DNA of 64,000 nucleotides. Origin: Oscheius dolichura. Lineage: Eukaryota > Nematoda > Chromadorea > Rhabditida > Rhabditidae. The notes beneath the pieces are model-generated. The model had not been told where the DNA came from and searched no databases. It was given only the letters and a program-made list of their open reading frames with translations. This document shows positions 50,501 through 63,215 of the stretch, piece by piece. The position numbers and the translations under genes were made by a program. The stretch lies in the NCBI GenBank assembly GCA_932521035.1, contig OW051497.1:5022001-5086000 (forward strand), read 5' to 3'. How positions within the stretch are numbered: position 1 is the first letter of the stretch; each line of letters begins with the position of its first letter.

Positions 50501-53500
50501 GCTTCGACAAGTCTCGACAGCTTTCGACAAGTCTCGACCAAACCCGGATTAGCCTCCCCATGGAATTGGGGGGCTTCGACAAGTCTCGACAGCTTTCGAC
50601 AAGTCTCGACAGCTTTCGACAAGTCTCGACAGCTTTCGACAAGTCTCGACCAAACCCGGATTAGCCTCCCCATGGAATTGGGGGCTTCGACAAGTCTCGA
50701 CAGCTTTCGACAAGTCTCGACCAAACCCGGATTAGCCTCCCCATGGAATTGGGGGCTTCGACAAGTCTCGACAGCTTTCGACAAGTCTCGACCAAACCCG
50801 GATTAGCCTCCCCATGGAATTGGGGGCTTCGACAAGTCTCGACAGCTTTCGACAAGTCTCGACCAAACCCGGATTAGCCTCCCCATGGAATTGGGGGCTT
50901 CGACAAGTCTCGACAGCTTTCGACAAGTCTCGACCAAACCCGGATTAGCCTCCCCATGGAATTGGGGGGCTTCGACAAGTCTCGACAGCTTTCGACAAGT
51001 CTCGACCAAACCCGGATTAGCCTCCCCATGGAATTGGGGGCTTCGACAAGTCTCGACAGCTTTCGACAAGTCTCGACCAAACCCGGATTAGCCTCCCCAT
51101 GGAATTGGGGGCTTCGACAAGTCTCGACAGCTTTCGACAAGTCTCGACCAAACCCGGATTAGCCTCCCCATGGAATTGGGGGGCTTCGACAAGTCTCGAC
51201 AGCTTTCGACAAGTCTCGGCCAAACCCGGATTAGCCTCCCCATGGAATTGGGGGCTTCGACAAGTCTCGACAGCTTTCGACAAGTCTCGACCAAACCCGG
51301 ATTAGCCTCCCCATGGAATTGGGGGCTTCGACAAGTCTCGACAGCTTTCGACAAGTCTCGACCAAACCCGGATTAGCCTCCCCATGGAATTGGGGGGCTT
51401 CGACAAGTCTCGACAGCTTTCGACAAGTCTCGACAGCTTTCGACAAGTCTCGACAGCTTTCGACAAGTCTCGACCAAACCCGGATTAGCCTCCCCATGGA
51501 ATTGGGGGCTTCGACAAGTCTCGACAGCTTTCGACAAGTCTCGACCAAACCCGGATTAGCCTCCCCATGGAATTGGGGGCTTCGACAAGTCTCGACAGCT
51601 TTCGACAAGTCTCGACCAAACCCGGATTAGCCTCCCCATGGAATTGGGGGCTTCGACAAGTCTCGACAGCTTTCGACAAGTCTCGACCAAACCCGGATTA
51701 GCCTCCCCATGGAATTGGGGGCTTCGACAAGTCTCGACAGCTTTCGACAAGTCTCGACAGCTTTCGACAAGTCTCGACCAAACCCGGATTAGCCTCCCCA
51801 TGGAATTGGGGGCTTCGACAAGTCTCGACAGCTTTCGACAAGTCTCGACCAAACCCGGATTAGCCTCCCCATGGAATTGGGGGCTTCGACAAGTCTCGAC
51901 AGCTTTCGACAAGTCTCGACAGCTTTCGACAAGTCTCGACCAAACCCGGATTAGCCTCCCCATGGAATTGGGGGTTTCGACAAGTCTCGACAGCTTTCGA
52001 CAAGTCTCGACCAAACCCGGATTAGCCTCCCCATGGAATTGGGGGGCTTCGACAAGTCTCGACAGCTTTCGACAAGTCTCGACAGCTTTCGACAAGTCTC
52101 GACCAAACCCGGATTAGCCTCCCCATGGAATTGGGGGCTTCGACAAGTCTCGACAGCTTTCGACAAGTCTCGACAGCTTTCGACAAGTCTCGACCAAACC
52201 CGGATTAGCCTCCCCATGGAATTGGGGGCTTCGACAAGTCTCGACAGCTTTCGACAAGTCTCGACCAAACCCGGATTAGCCTCCCCATGGAATTGGGGGC
52301 TTCGACAAGTCTCGACAGCTTTCGACAAGTCTCGACCAAACCCGGATTAGCCTCCCCATGGAATTGGGGGCTTCGACAAGTCTCGACAGCTTTCGACAAG
52401 TCTCGACCAAACCCGGATTAGCCTCCCCATGGAATTGGGGGCTTCGACAAGTCTCGACAGCTTTCGACAAGTCTCGACCAAACCCGGATTAGCCTCCCCA
52501 TGGAATTGGGGGGCTTCGACAAGTCTCGACAGCTTTCGACAAGTCTCGACCAAACCCGGATTAGCCTCCCCATGGAATTGGGGGCTTCGACAAGTCTCGA
52601 CAGCTTTCGAGAAGTCTCGACCAAACCCGGATTAGCCTCCCCATGGAATTGGGGGCTTCGACAAGTCTCGACAGCTTTCGACAAGTCTCGACCAAACCCG
52701 GATTAGCCTCCCCATGGAATTGGGGGGCTTCGACAAGTCTCGACAGCTTTCGACAAGTCTCGACAGCTTTCGACAAGTCTCGACCAAACCCGGATTAGCC
52801 TCCCCATGGAATTGGGGGCTTCGACAAGTCTCGACAGCTTTCGACAAGTCTCGACCAAACCCGGATTAGCCTCCCCATGGAATTGGGGGCTTCGACAAGT
52901 CTCGACAGCTTTCGACAAGTCTCGACAGCTTTCGACAAGTCTCGACCAAACCCGGATTAGCCTCCCCATGGAATTGGGGGTTTCGACAAGTCTCGACAGC
53001 TTTCGACAAGTCTCGACCAAACCCGGATTAGCCTCCCCATGGAATTGGGGGGCTTCGACAAGTCTCGACAGCTTTCGACAAGTCTCGACAGCTTTCGACA
53101 AGTCTCGACCAAACCCGGATTAGCCTCCCCATGGAATTGGGGGCTTCGACAAGTCTCGACAGCTTTCGACAAGTCTCGACCAAACCCGGATTAGCCTCCC
53201 CATGGAATTGGGGGGCTTCGACAAGTCTCGACAGCTTTCGACAAGTCTCGACCAAACCCGGATTAGCCTCCCCATGGAATTGGGGGCTTCGACAAGTCTC
53301 GACAGCTTTCGACAAGTCTCGACCAAACCCGGATTTGCCTCCCCATGGAATTGGGGGCTTCGACAAGTCTCGACAGCTTTCGACAAGTCTCGACCAAACC
53401 CGGATTAGCCTCGCCATGGAATTGGGGGCTTCGACAAGTCTCGACAGCTTTCGACAAGTCTCGACCAAACCCGGATTAGCCTCCCCATGGAATTGGGGGG

Positions 53501-56500
53501 CTTCGACAAGTCTCGACAGCTTTCGACAAGTCTCGACCAAACCCGGATTAGCCTCGCCATGGAATTGGGGGCTTCGACAAGTCTCGACAGCTTTCGACAA
53601 GTCTCGACCAAACCCGGATTAGCCTCCCCATGGAATTGGGGGGCTTCGACAAGTCTCGACAGCTTTCGACAAGTCTCGACAGCTTTCGACAAGTCTCGAC
53701 CAAACCCGGATTAGCCTCCCCATGGAATTGGGGGCTTCGACAAGTCTCGACAGCTTTCGACAAGTCTCGACCAAACCCGGATTAGCCTCCCCATGGAATT
53801 GGGGGCTTCGACAAGTCTCGACAGCTTTCGACAAGTCTCGACCAAACCCGGATTAGCCTCCCCATGGAATTGGGGGCTTCGACAAGTCTCGACAGCTTTC
53901 GACAAGTCTCGACCAAACCCGGATTAGCCTCGCCATGGAATTGGGGGCTTCGACAAGTCTCGACAGCTTTCGACAAGTCTCGACCAAACCCGGATTAGCC
54001 TCCCCATGGAATTGGGGGCTTCGACAAGTCTCGACAGCTTTCGACAAGTCTCGACAGCTTTCGACAAGTCTCGACCAAACCCGGATTAGCCTCCCCATGG
54101 AATTGGGGGCTTCGACAAGTCTCGACAGCTTTCGACAAGTCTCGACCAAACCCGGATTAGCCTCCCCATGGAATTGGGGGGCTTCGACAAGTCTCGACAG
54201 CTTTCGACAAGTCTCGACAGCTTTCGACAAGTCTCGACCAAACCCGGATTAGCCTCCCCATGGAATTGGGGGCTTCGACAAGTCTCGACAGCTTTCGACA
54301 AGTCTCGACCAAACCCGGATTAGCCTCCCCATGGAATTGGGGGCTTCGACAAGTCTCGACAGCTTTCGACAAGTCTCGACAGCTTTCGACAAGTCTCGAC
54401 CAAACCCGGATTAGCCTCCCCATGGAATTGGGGGCTTCGACAAGTCTCGACAGCTTTCGACAAGTCTCGACCAAACCCGGATTAGCCTCCCCATGGAATT
54501 GGGGGCTTCGACAAGTCTCGACAGCTTTCGACAAGTCTCGACCAAACCCGGATTAGCCTCCCCATGGAATTGGGGGCTTCGACAAGTCTCGACAGCTTTC
54601 GACAAGTCTCGACCAAACCCGGATTAGCCTCCCCATGGAATTGGGGGCTTCGACAAGTCTCGACAGCTTTCGACAAGTCTCGACCAAACCCGGATTAGCC
54701 TCCCCATGGAATTGGGGGCTTCGACAAGTCTCGACAGCTTTCGACAAGTCTCGACCAAACCCGGATTAGCCTCCCCATGGAATTGGGGGCTTCGACAAGT
54801 CTCGACAGCTTTCGACAAGTCTCGACCAAACCCGGATTAGCCTCCCCATGGAATTGGGGGCTTCGACAAGTCTCGACAGCTTTCGACAAGTCTCGACAGC
54901 TTTCGACAAGTCTCGACCAAACCCGGATTAGCCTCCCCATGGAATGGGGGGCTTCGACAAGTCTCGACAGCTTTCGACAAGTCTCGACCAAACCCGGATT
55001 AGCCTCCCCATGGAATTGGGGGCTTCGACAAGTCTCGACAGCTTTCGACAAGTCTCGACCAAACCCGGATTAGCCTCCCCATGGAATTGGGGGGCTTCGA
55101 CAAGTCTCGACAGCTTTCGACAAGTCTCGACAGCTTTCGACAAGTCTCGACCAAACCCGGATTAGCCTCCCCATGGAATTGGGGGCTTCGACAAGTCTCG
55201 ACAGCTTTCGACAAGTCTCGACCAAACCCGGATTAGCCTCCCCATGGAATTGGGGGCTTCGACAAGTCTCGACAGCTTTCGACAAGTCTCGACAGCTTTC
55301 GACAAGTCTCGACCAAACCCGGATTAGCCTCCCCATGGAATTGGGGGCTTCGACAAGTCTCGACAGCTTTCGACAAGTCTCGACCAAACCCGGATTAGCC
55401 TCCCCATGGAATTGGGGGCTTCGACAAGTCTCGACAGCTTTCGACAAGTCTCGACCAAACCCGGATTAGCCTCCCCATGGAATTGGGGGCTTCGACAAGT
55501 CTCGACAGCTTTCGACAAGTCTCGACCAAACCCGGATTAGCCTCCCCATGGAATTGGGGGCTTCGACAAGTCTCGACAGCTTTCGACAAGTCTCGACCAA
55601 ACCCGGATTAGCCTCCCCATGGAATTGGGGGCTTCGACAAGTCTCGACAGCTTTCGACAAGTCTCGACCAAACCCGGATTAGCCTCCCCATGGAATTGGG
55701 GGCTTCGACAAGTCTCGACAGCTTTCGACAAGTCTCGACCAAACCCGGATTAGCCTCCCCATGGAATTGGGGGCTTCGACAAGTCTCGACAGCTTTCGAC
55801 AAGTCTCGACCAAACCCGGATTAGCCTCCCCATGGAATTGGGGGCTTCGACAAGTCTCGACAGCTTTCGACAAGTCTCGACAGCTTTCGACAAGTCTCGA
55901 CCAAACCCGGATTAGCCTCCCCATGGAATTGGGGGCTTCGACAAGTCTCGACAGCTTTCGACAAGTCTCGACCAAACCCGGATTAGCCTCCCCATGGAAT
56001 TGGGGGCTTCGACAAGTCTCGACAGCTTTCGACAAGTCTCGACAGCTTTCGACAAGTCTCGACCAAACCCGGATTAGCCTCCCCATGGAATTGGGGGTTT
56101 CGACAAGTCTCGACAGCTTTCGACAAGTCTCGACCAAACCCGGATTAGCCTCCCCATGGAATTGGGGGGCTTCGACAAGTCTCGACAGCTTTCGACAAGT
56201 CTCGACAGCTTTCGACAAGTCTCGACCAAACCCGGATTAGCCTCCCCATGGAATTGGGGGCTTCGACAAGTCTCGACAGCTTTCGACAAGTCTCGACCAA
56301 ACCCGGATTAGCCTCCCCATGGAATTGGGGGGCTTCGACAAGTCTCGACAGCTTTCGACAAGTCTCGACCAAACCCGGATTAGCCTCCCCATGGAATTGG
56401 GGGCTTCGACAAGTCTCGACAGCTTTCGACAAGTGTCGACCAAACCCGGATTAGCCTCCCCATGGAATTGGGGGCTTCGACAAGTCTCGACAGCTTTCGA

Positions 56501-59480
56501 CAAGTCTCGACCAAACCCGGATTAGCCTCGCCATGGAATTGGGGGCTTCGACAAGTCTCGACAGCTTTCGACAAGTCTCGACCAAACCCGGATTAGCCTC
56601 CCCATGGAATTGGGGGGCTTCGACAAGTCTCGACAGCTTTCGACAAGTCTCGACCAAACCCGGATTAGCCTCGCCATGGAATTGGGGGCTTCGACAAGTC
56701 TCGACAGCTTTCGACAAGTCTCGACCAAACCCGGATTAGCCTCCCCATGGAATTGGGGGGCTTCGACAAGTCTCGACAGCTTTCGACAAGTCTCGACAGC
56801 TTTCGACAAGTCTCGACCAAACCCGGATTAGCCTCCCCATGGAATTGGGGGCTTCGACAAGTCTCGACAGCTTTCGACAAGTCTCGACCAAACCCGGATT
56901 AGCCTCCCCATGGAATTGGGGGCTTCGACAAGTCTCGACAGCTTTCGACAAGTCTCGACCAAACCCGGATTAGCCTCCCCATGGAATTGGGGGCTTCGAC
57001 AAGTCTCGACAGCTTTCGACAAGTCTCGACCAAACCCGGATTAGCCTCCCCATGGAATTGGGGGCTTCGACAAGTCTCGACAGCTTTCGACAAGTCTCGA
57101 CCAAACCCGGATTAGCCTCCCCATGGAATTGGGGGCTTCGACAAGTCTCGACAGCTTTCGACAAGTCTCGACCAAACCCGGATTAGCCTCCCCATGGAAT
57201 TGGGGGGCTTCGACAAGTCTCGACAGCTTTCGACAAGTCTCGACCAAACCCGGATTAGCCTCCCCATGGAATTGGGGGCTTCGACAAGTCTCGACAGCTT
57301 TCGACAAGTGTCGACCAAACCCGGATTAGCCTCCCCATGGAATTGGGGGCTTCGACAAGTCTCGACAGCTTTCGACAAGTCTCGACCAAACCCGGATTAG
57401 CCTCGCCATGGAATTGGGGGCTTCGACAAGTCTCGACAGCTTTCGACAAGTCTCGACCAAACCCGGATTAGCCTCCCCATGGAATTGGGGGGCTTCGACA
57501 AGTCTCGACAGCTTTCGACAAGTCTCGACCAAACCCGGATTAGCCTCGCCATGGAATTGGGGGCTTCGACAAGTCTCGACAGCTTTCGACAAGTCTCGAC
57601 CAAACCCGGATTAGCCTCCCCATGGAATTGGGGGGCTTCGACAAGTCTCGACAGCTTTCGACAAGTCTCGACAGCTTTCGACAAGTCTCGACCAAACCCG
57701 GATTAGCCTCCCCATGGAATTGGGGGCTTCGACAAGTCTCGACAGCTTTCGACAAGTCTCGACCAAACCCGGATTAGCCTCCCCATGGAATTGGGGGCTT
57801 CGACAAGTCTCGACAGCTTTCGACAAGTCTCGACCAAACCCGGATTAGCCTCCCCATGGAATTGGGGGCTTCGACAAGTCTCGACAGCTTTCGACAAGTC
57901 TCGACCAAACCCGGATTAGCCTCCCCATGGAATTGGGGGCTTCGACAAGTCTCGACAGCTTTCGACAAGTCTCGACCAAACCCGGATTAGCCTCCCCATG
58001 GAATTGGGGGCTTCGACAAGTCTCGACAGCTTTCGACAAGTCTCGACCAAACCCGGATTAGCCTCCCCATGGAATTGGGGGGCTTCGACAAGTCTCGACA
58101 GCTTTCGACAAGTCTCGACCAAACCCGGATTAGCCTCCCCATGGAATTGGGGGCTTCGACAAGTCTCGACAGCTTTCGACAAGTCTCGACCAAACCCGGA
58201 TTAGCCTCCCCATGGAATTGGGGGCTTCGACAAGTCTCGACAGCTTTCGACAAGTCTCGACCAAACCCGGATTAGCCTCCCCATGGAATTGGGGGCTTCG
58301 ACAAGTCTCGACAGCTTTCGACAAGTCTCGACAGCTTTCGACAAGTCTCGACCAAACCCGGATTAGCCTCCCCATGGAATTGGGGGCTTCGACAAGTCTC
58401 GACAGCTTTCGACAAGTCTCGACCAAACCCGGATTAGCCTCCCCATGGAATTGGGGGCTTCGACAAGTCTCGACAGCTTTCGACAAGTCTCGACAGCTTT
58501 CGACAAGTCTCGACCAAACCCGGATTAGCCTCCCCATGGAATTGGGGGTTTCGACAAGTCTCGACAGCTTTCGACAAGTCTCGACCAAACCCGGATTAGC
58601 CTCCCCATGGAATTGGGGGGCTTCGACAAGTCTCGACAGCTTTCGACAAGTCTCGACAGCTTTCGACAAGTCTCGACCAAACCCGGATTAGCCTCCCCAT
58701 GGAATTGGGGGCTTCGACAAGTCTCGACAGCTTTCGACAAGTCTCGACCAAACCCGGATTAGCCTCCCCATGGAATTGGGGGGCTTCGACAAGTCTCGAC
58801 AGCTTTCGACAAGTCTCGACCAAACCCGGATTAGCCTCCCCATGGAATTGGGGGCTTCGACAAGTCTCGACAGCTTTCGACAAGTGTCGACCAAACCCGG
58901 ATTAGCCTCCCCATGGAATTGGGGGCTTCGACAAGTCTCGACAGCTTTCGACAAGTCTCGACCAAACCCGGATTAGCCTCGCCATGGAATTGGGGGCTTC
59001 GACAAGTCTCGACAGCTTTCGACAAGTCTCGACCAAACCCGGATTAGCCTCCCCATGGAATTGGGGGGCTTCGACAAGTCTCGACAGCTTTCGACAAGTC
59101 TCGACCAAACCCGGATTAGCCTCGCCATGGAATTGGGGGCTTCGACAAGTCTCGACAGCTTTCGACAAGTCTCGACCAAACCCGGATTAGCCTCCCCATG
59201 GAATTGGGGGGCTTCGACAAGTCTCGACAGCTTTCGACAAGTCTCGACAGCTTTCGACAAGTCTCGACCAAACCCGGATTAGCCTCCCCATGGAATTGGG
59301 GGCTTCGACAAGTCTCGACAGCTTTCGACAAGTCTCGACCAAACCCGGATTAGCCTCCCCATGGAATTGGGGGCTTCGACAAGTCTCGACAGCTTTCGAC
59401 AAGTCTCGACCAAACCCGGATTAGCCTCCCCATGGAATTGGGGGCTTCGACAAGTCTCGACAGCTTTCGACAAGTCTCGA
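44520..59480. repeat. Large intra-array duplication, copy 2
   Basis: Partners of the copy 1 anchors lie at 53335, 52611, 52981, 56098, 58549, 56435 and 58886. Relative to copy 1 it lacks about 467 bp near 50.9 kb (the TCGAGAAG unit at 28764 has no partner) and 122 bp near 50.3 kb, and it has an extra 875-bp tandem segment near 56.4-58.1 kb. Confidence 0.8.
56380..58130. repeat. 875-bp tandem segment duplication in copy 2
   Basis: Units from 56380 repeat from 57255, both with AGTGTCGACC (56435 and 57310) followed by CTCGCC linkers. Copy 1 of the large duplication has one such segment at the collinear place, so this is a gain after the large duplication or a loss in copy 1. Confidence 0.7.
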
Positions 59481-61329
59481 CCAAACCCGGATTAGCCTCG
59501 CCATGGAATTGGGGGCTTCGACAAGTCTCGACAGCTTTCGACAAGTCTCGACCAAACCCGGATTAGCCTCCCCATGGAATTGGGGGCTTCGACAAGTCTC
59601 GACAGCTTTCGACAAGTCTCGACAGCTTTCGACAAGTCTCGACCAAACCCGGATTAGCCTCCCCATGGAATTGGGGGCTTCGACAAGTCTCGACAGCTTT
59701 CGACAAGTCTCGACCAAACCCGGATTAGCCTCCCCATGGAATTGGGGGCTTCGACAAGTCTCGACAGCTTTCGACAAGTCTCGACCAAACCCGGATTAGC
59801 CTCCCCATGGAATTGGGGGGCTTCGACAAGTCTCGACAGCTTTCGACAAGTCTCGACAGCTTTCGACAAGTCTCGACCAAACCCGGATTAGCCTCCCCAT
59901 GGAATTGGGGGCTTCGACAAGTCTCGACAGCTTTCGACAAGTCTCGACCAAACCCGGATTAGCCTCCCCATGGAATTGGGGGCTTCGACAAGTCTCGACA
60001 GCTTTCGACAAGTCTCGACCAAACCCGGATTAGCCTCCCCATGGAATTGGGGGCTTCGACAAGTCTCGACAGCTTTCGACAAGTCTCGACCAAACCCGGA
60101 TTAGCCTCGCCATGGAATTGGGGGCTTCGACAAGTCTCGACAGCTTTCGACAAGTCTCGACCAAACCCGGATTAGCCTCCCCATGGAATTGGGGGCTTCG
60201 ACAAGTCTCGACAGCTTTCGACAAGTCTCGACCAAACCCGGATTAGCCTCCCCATGGAATTGGGGGCTTCGACAAGTCTCGACAGCTTTCGACAAGTCTC
60301 GACCAAACCCGGATTAGCCTCCCCATGGAATTGGGGGCTTCGACAAGTCTCGACAGCTTTCGACAAGTCTCGACCAAACCCGGATTAGCCTCCCCATGGA
60401 ATTGGGGGGCTTCGACAAGTCTCGACAGCTTTCGACAAGTCTCGGCCAAACCCGGATTAGCCTCCCCATGGAATTGGGGGCTTCGACAAGTCTCGACAGC
60501 TTTCGACAAGTCTCGACCAAACCCGGATTAGCCTCCCCATGGAATTGGGGGCTTCGACAAGTCTCGACAGCTTTCGACAAGTCTCGACCAAACCCGGATT
60601 AGCCTCCCCATGGAATTGGGGGCTTCGACAAGTCTCGACAGCTTTCGACAAGTCTCGACCAAACCCGGATTAGCCTCCCCATGGAATTGGGGGCTTCGAC
60701 AAGTCTCGACAGCTTTCGACAAGTCTCGACAGCTTTCGACAAGTCTCGACCAAACCCGGATTAGCCTCCCCATGGAATTGGGGGCTTCGACAAGTCTCGA
60801 CAGCTTTCGACAAGTCTCGACCAAACCCGGATTAGCCTCCCCATGGAATTGGGGGCTTCGACAAGTCTCGACAGCTTTCGACAAGTCTCGACCAAACCCG
60901 GATTAGCCTCCCCATGGAATTGGGGGCTTCGACAAGTCTCGACAGCTTTCGACAAGTCTCGACCAAACCCGGATTAGCCTCGCCATGGAATTGGGGGCTT
61001 CGACAAGTCTCGACAGCTTTCGACAAGTCTCGACCAAACCCGGATTAGCCTCCCCATGGAATTGGGGGCTTCGACAAGTCTCGACAGCTTTCGACAAGTC
61101 TCGACCAAACCCGGATTAGCCTCCCCATGGAATTGGGGGCTTCGACAAGTCTCGACAGCTTTCGACAAGTCTCGACCAAACCCGGATTAGCCTCCCCATG
61201 GAATTGGGGGCTTCGACAAGTCTCGACAGCTTTCGACAAGTCTCGACCAAACCCGGATTAGCCTCCCCATGGAATTGGGGGGCTTCGACAAGTCTCGACA
61301 GCTTTCGACAAGTCTCGGCCAAACCCGGA

Positions 61330-63215
61330 TTAGCCTCCCCATGGAATTGGGGGCTTCGACAAGTCTCGACAGCTTTCGACAAGTCTCGACCAAACCCGGA
61401 TTAGCCTCCCCATGGAATTGGGGGCTTCGACAAGTCTCGACAGCTTTCGACAAGTCTCGACCAAACCCGGATTAGCCTCCCCATGGAATTGGGGGCTTCG
61501 ACAAGTCTCGACAGCTTTCGACAAGTCTCGACCAAACCCGGATTAGCCTCCCCATGGAATTGGGGGCTTCGACAAGTCTCGACAGCTTTCGACAATTCTC
61601 GACCAAACCCGGATTAGCCTCCCCATGGAATTGGGGGCTTCGACAAGTCTCGACAGCTTTCGACAAGTCTCGACCAAACCCGGATTAGCCTCGCCATGGA
61701 ATTGGGGGCTTCGACAAGTCTCGACAGCTTTCGACAAGTCTCGACCAAACCCGGATTAGCCTCCCCATGGAATTGGGGGCTTCGACAAGTCTCGACAGCT
61801 TTCGACAAGTCTCGACAGCTTTCGACAAGTCTCGACCAAACCCGGATTAGCCTCCCCATGGAATTGGGGGCTTCGACAAGTCTCGACAGCTTTCGACAAG
61901 TCTCGACCAAACCCGGATTAGCCTCCCCATGGAATTGGGGGCTTCGACAAGTCTCGACAGCTTTCGACAAGTCTCGACCAAACCCGGATTAGCCTCCCCA
62001 TGGAATTGGGGGGCTTCGACAAGTCTCGACAGCTTTCGACAAGTCTCGACAGCTTTCGACAAGTCTCGACCAAACCCGGATTAGCCTCCCCATGGAATTG
62101 GGGGCTTCGACAAGTCTCGACAGCTTTCGACAAGTCTCGACCAAACCCGGATTAGCCTCCCCATGGAATTGGGAGCTTCGACAAGTCTCGACAGCTTTCG
62201 ACAAGTCTCGACCAAACCCGGATTAGCCTCGCCATGGAATTGGGGGCTTCGACAAGTCTCGACAGCTTTCGACAAGTCTCGACCAAACCCGGATTAGCCT
62301 CCCCATGGAATTGGGGGCTTCGACAAGTCTCGACAGCTTTCGACAAGTCTCGACCAAACCCGGATTAGCCTCCCCATGGAATTGGGGGCTTCGACAAGTC
62401 TCGACAGCTTTCGACAAGTCTCGACCAAACCCGGATTAGCCTCCCCATGGAATTGGGGGCTTCGACAAGTCTCGACAGCTTTCGACAAGTCTCGACCAAA
62501 CCCGGATTAGCCTCCCCATGGAATTGGGGGGCTTCGACAAGTCTCGACAGCTTTCGACAAGTCTCGACAGCTTTCGACAAGTCTCGACCAAACCCGGATT
62601 AGCCTCCCCATGGAATTGGGGGCTTCGACAAGTCTCGACAGCTTTCGACAAGTCTCGACCAAACCCGGATTAGCCTCCCCATGGAATTGGGGGCTTCGAC
62701 AAGTCTCGACAGCTTTCGACAAGTCTCGACCAAACCCGGATTAGCCTCCCCATGGAATTGGGGGCTTCGACAAGTCTCGACAGCTTTCGACAAGTCTCGA
62801 CCAAACCCGGATTAGCCTCGCCATGGAATTGGGGGCTTCGACAAGTCTCGACAGCTTTCGACAAGTCTCGACCAAACCCGGATTAGCCTCCCCATGGAAT
62901 TGGGGGCTTCGACAAGTCTCGACAGCTTTCGACAAGTCTCGACCAAACCCGGATTAGCCTCCCCATGGAATTGGGGGGCTTCGACAAGTCTCGACAGCTT
63001 TCGACAAGTCTCGACAGCTTTCGACAAGTCTCGACCAAACCCGGATTAGCCTCCCCATGGAATTGGGGGCTTCGACAAGTCTCGACAGCTTTCGACAAGT
63101 CTCGACCAAACCCGGATTAGCCTCCCCATGGAATTGGGGGCTTCGACAAGTCTCGACAGCTTTCGACAAGTCTCGACCAAACCCGGATTAGCCTCCCCAT
63201 GGAATTGGGGGCTTC
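61330..63215. repeat. Second copy of the 37.6-39.5 kb segment
   Basis: Unit order and the AATTCTCG module at 61596 match 37.6-39.5 kb at offset 23,734 bp. It follows a partial match of 37.9-39.0 kb at 59.4-60.1 kb, so the right end of the array was rearranged after the large duplication. Confidence 0.65.
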
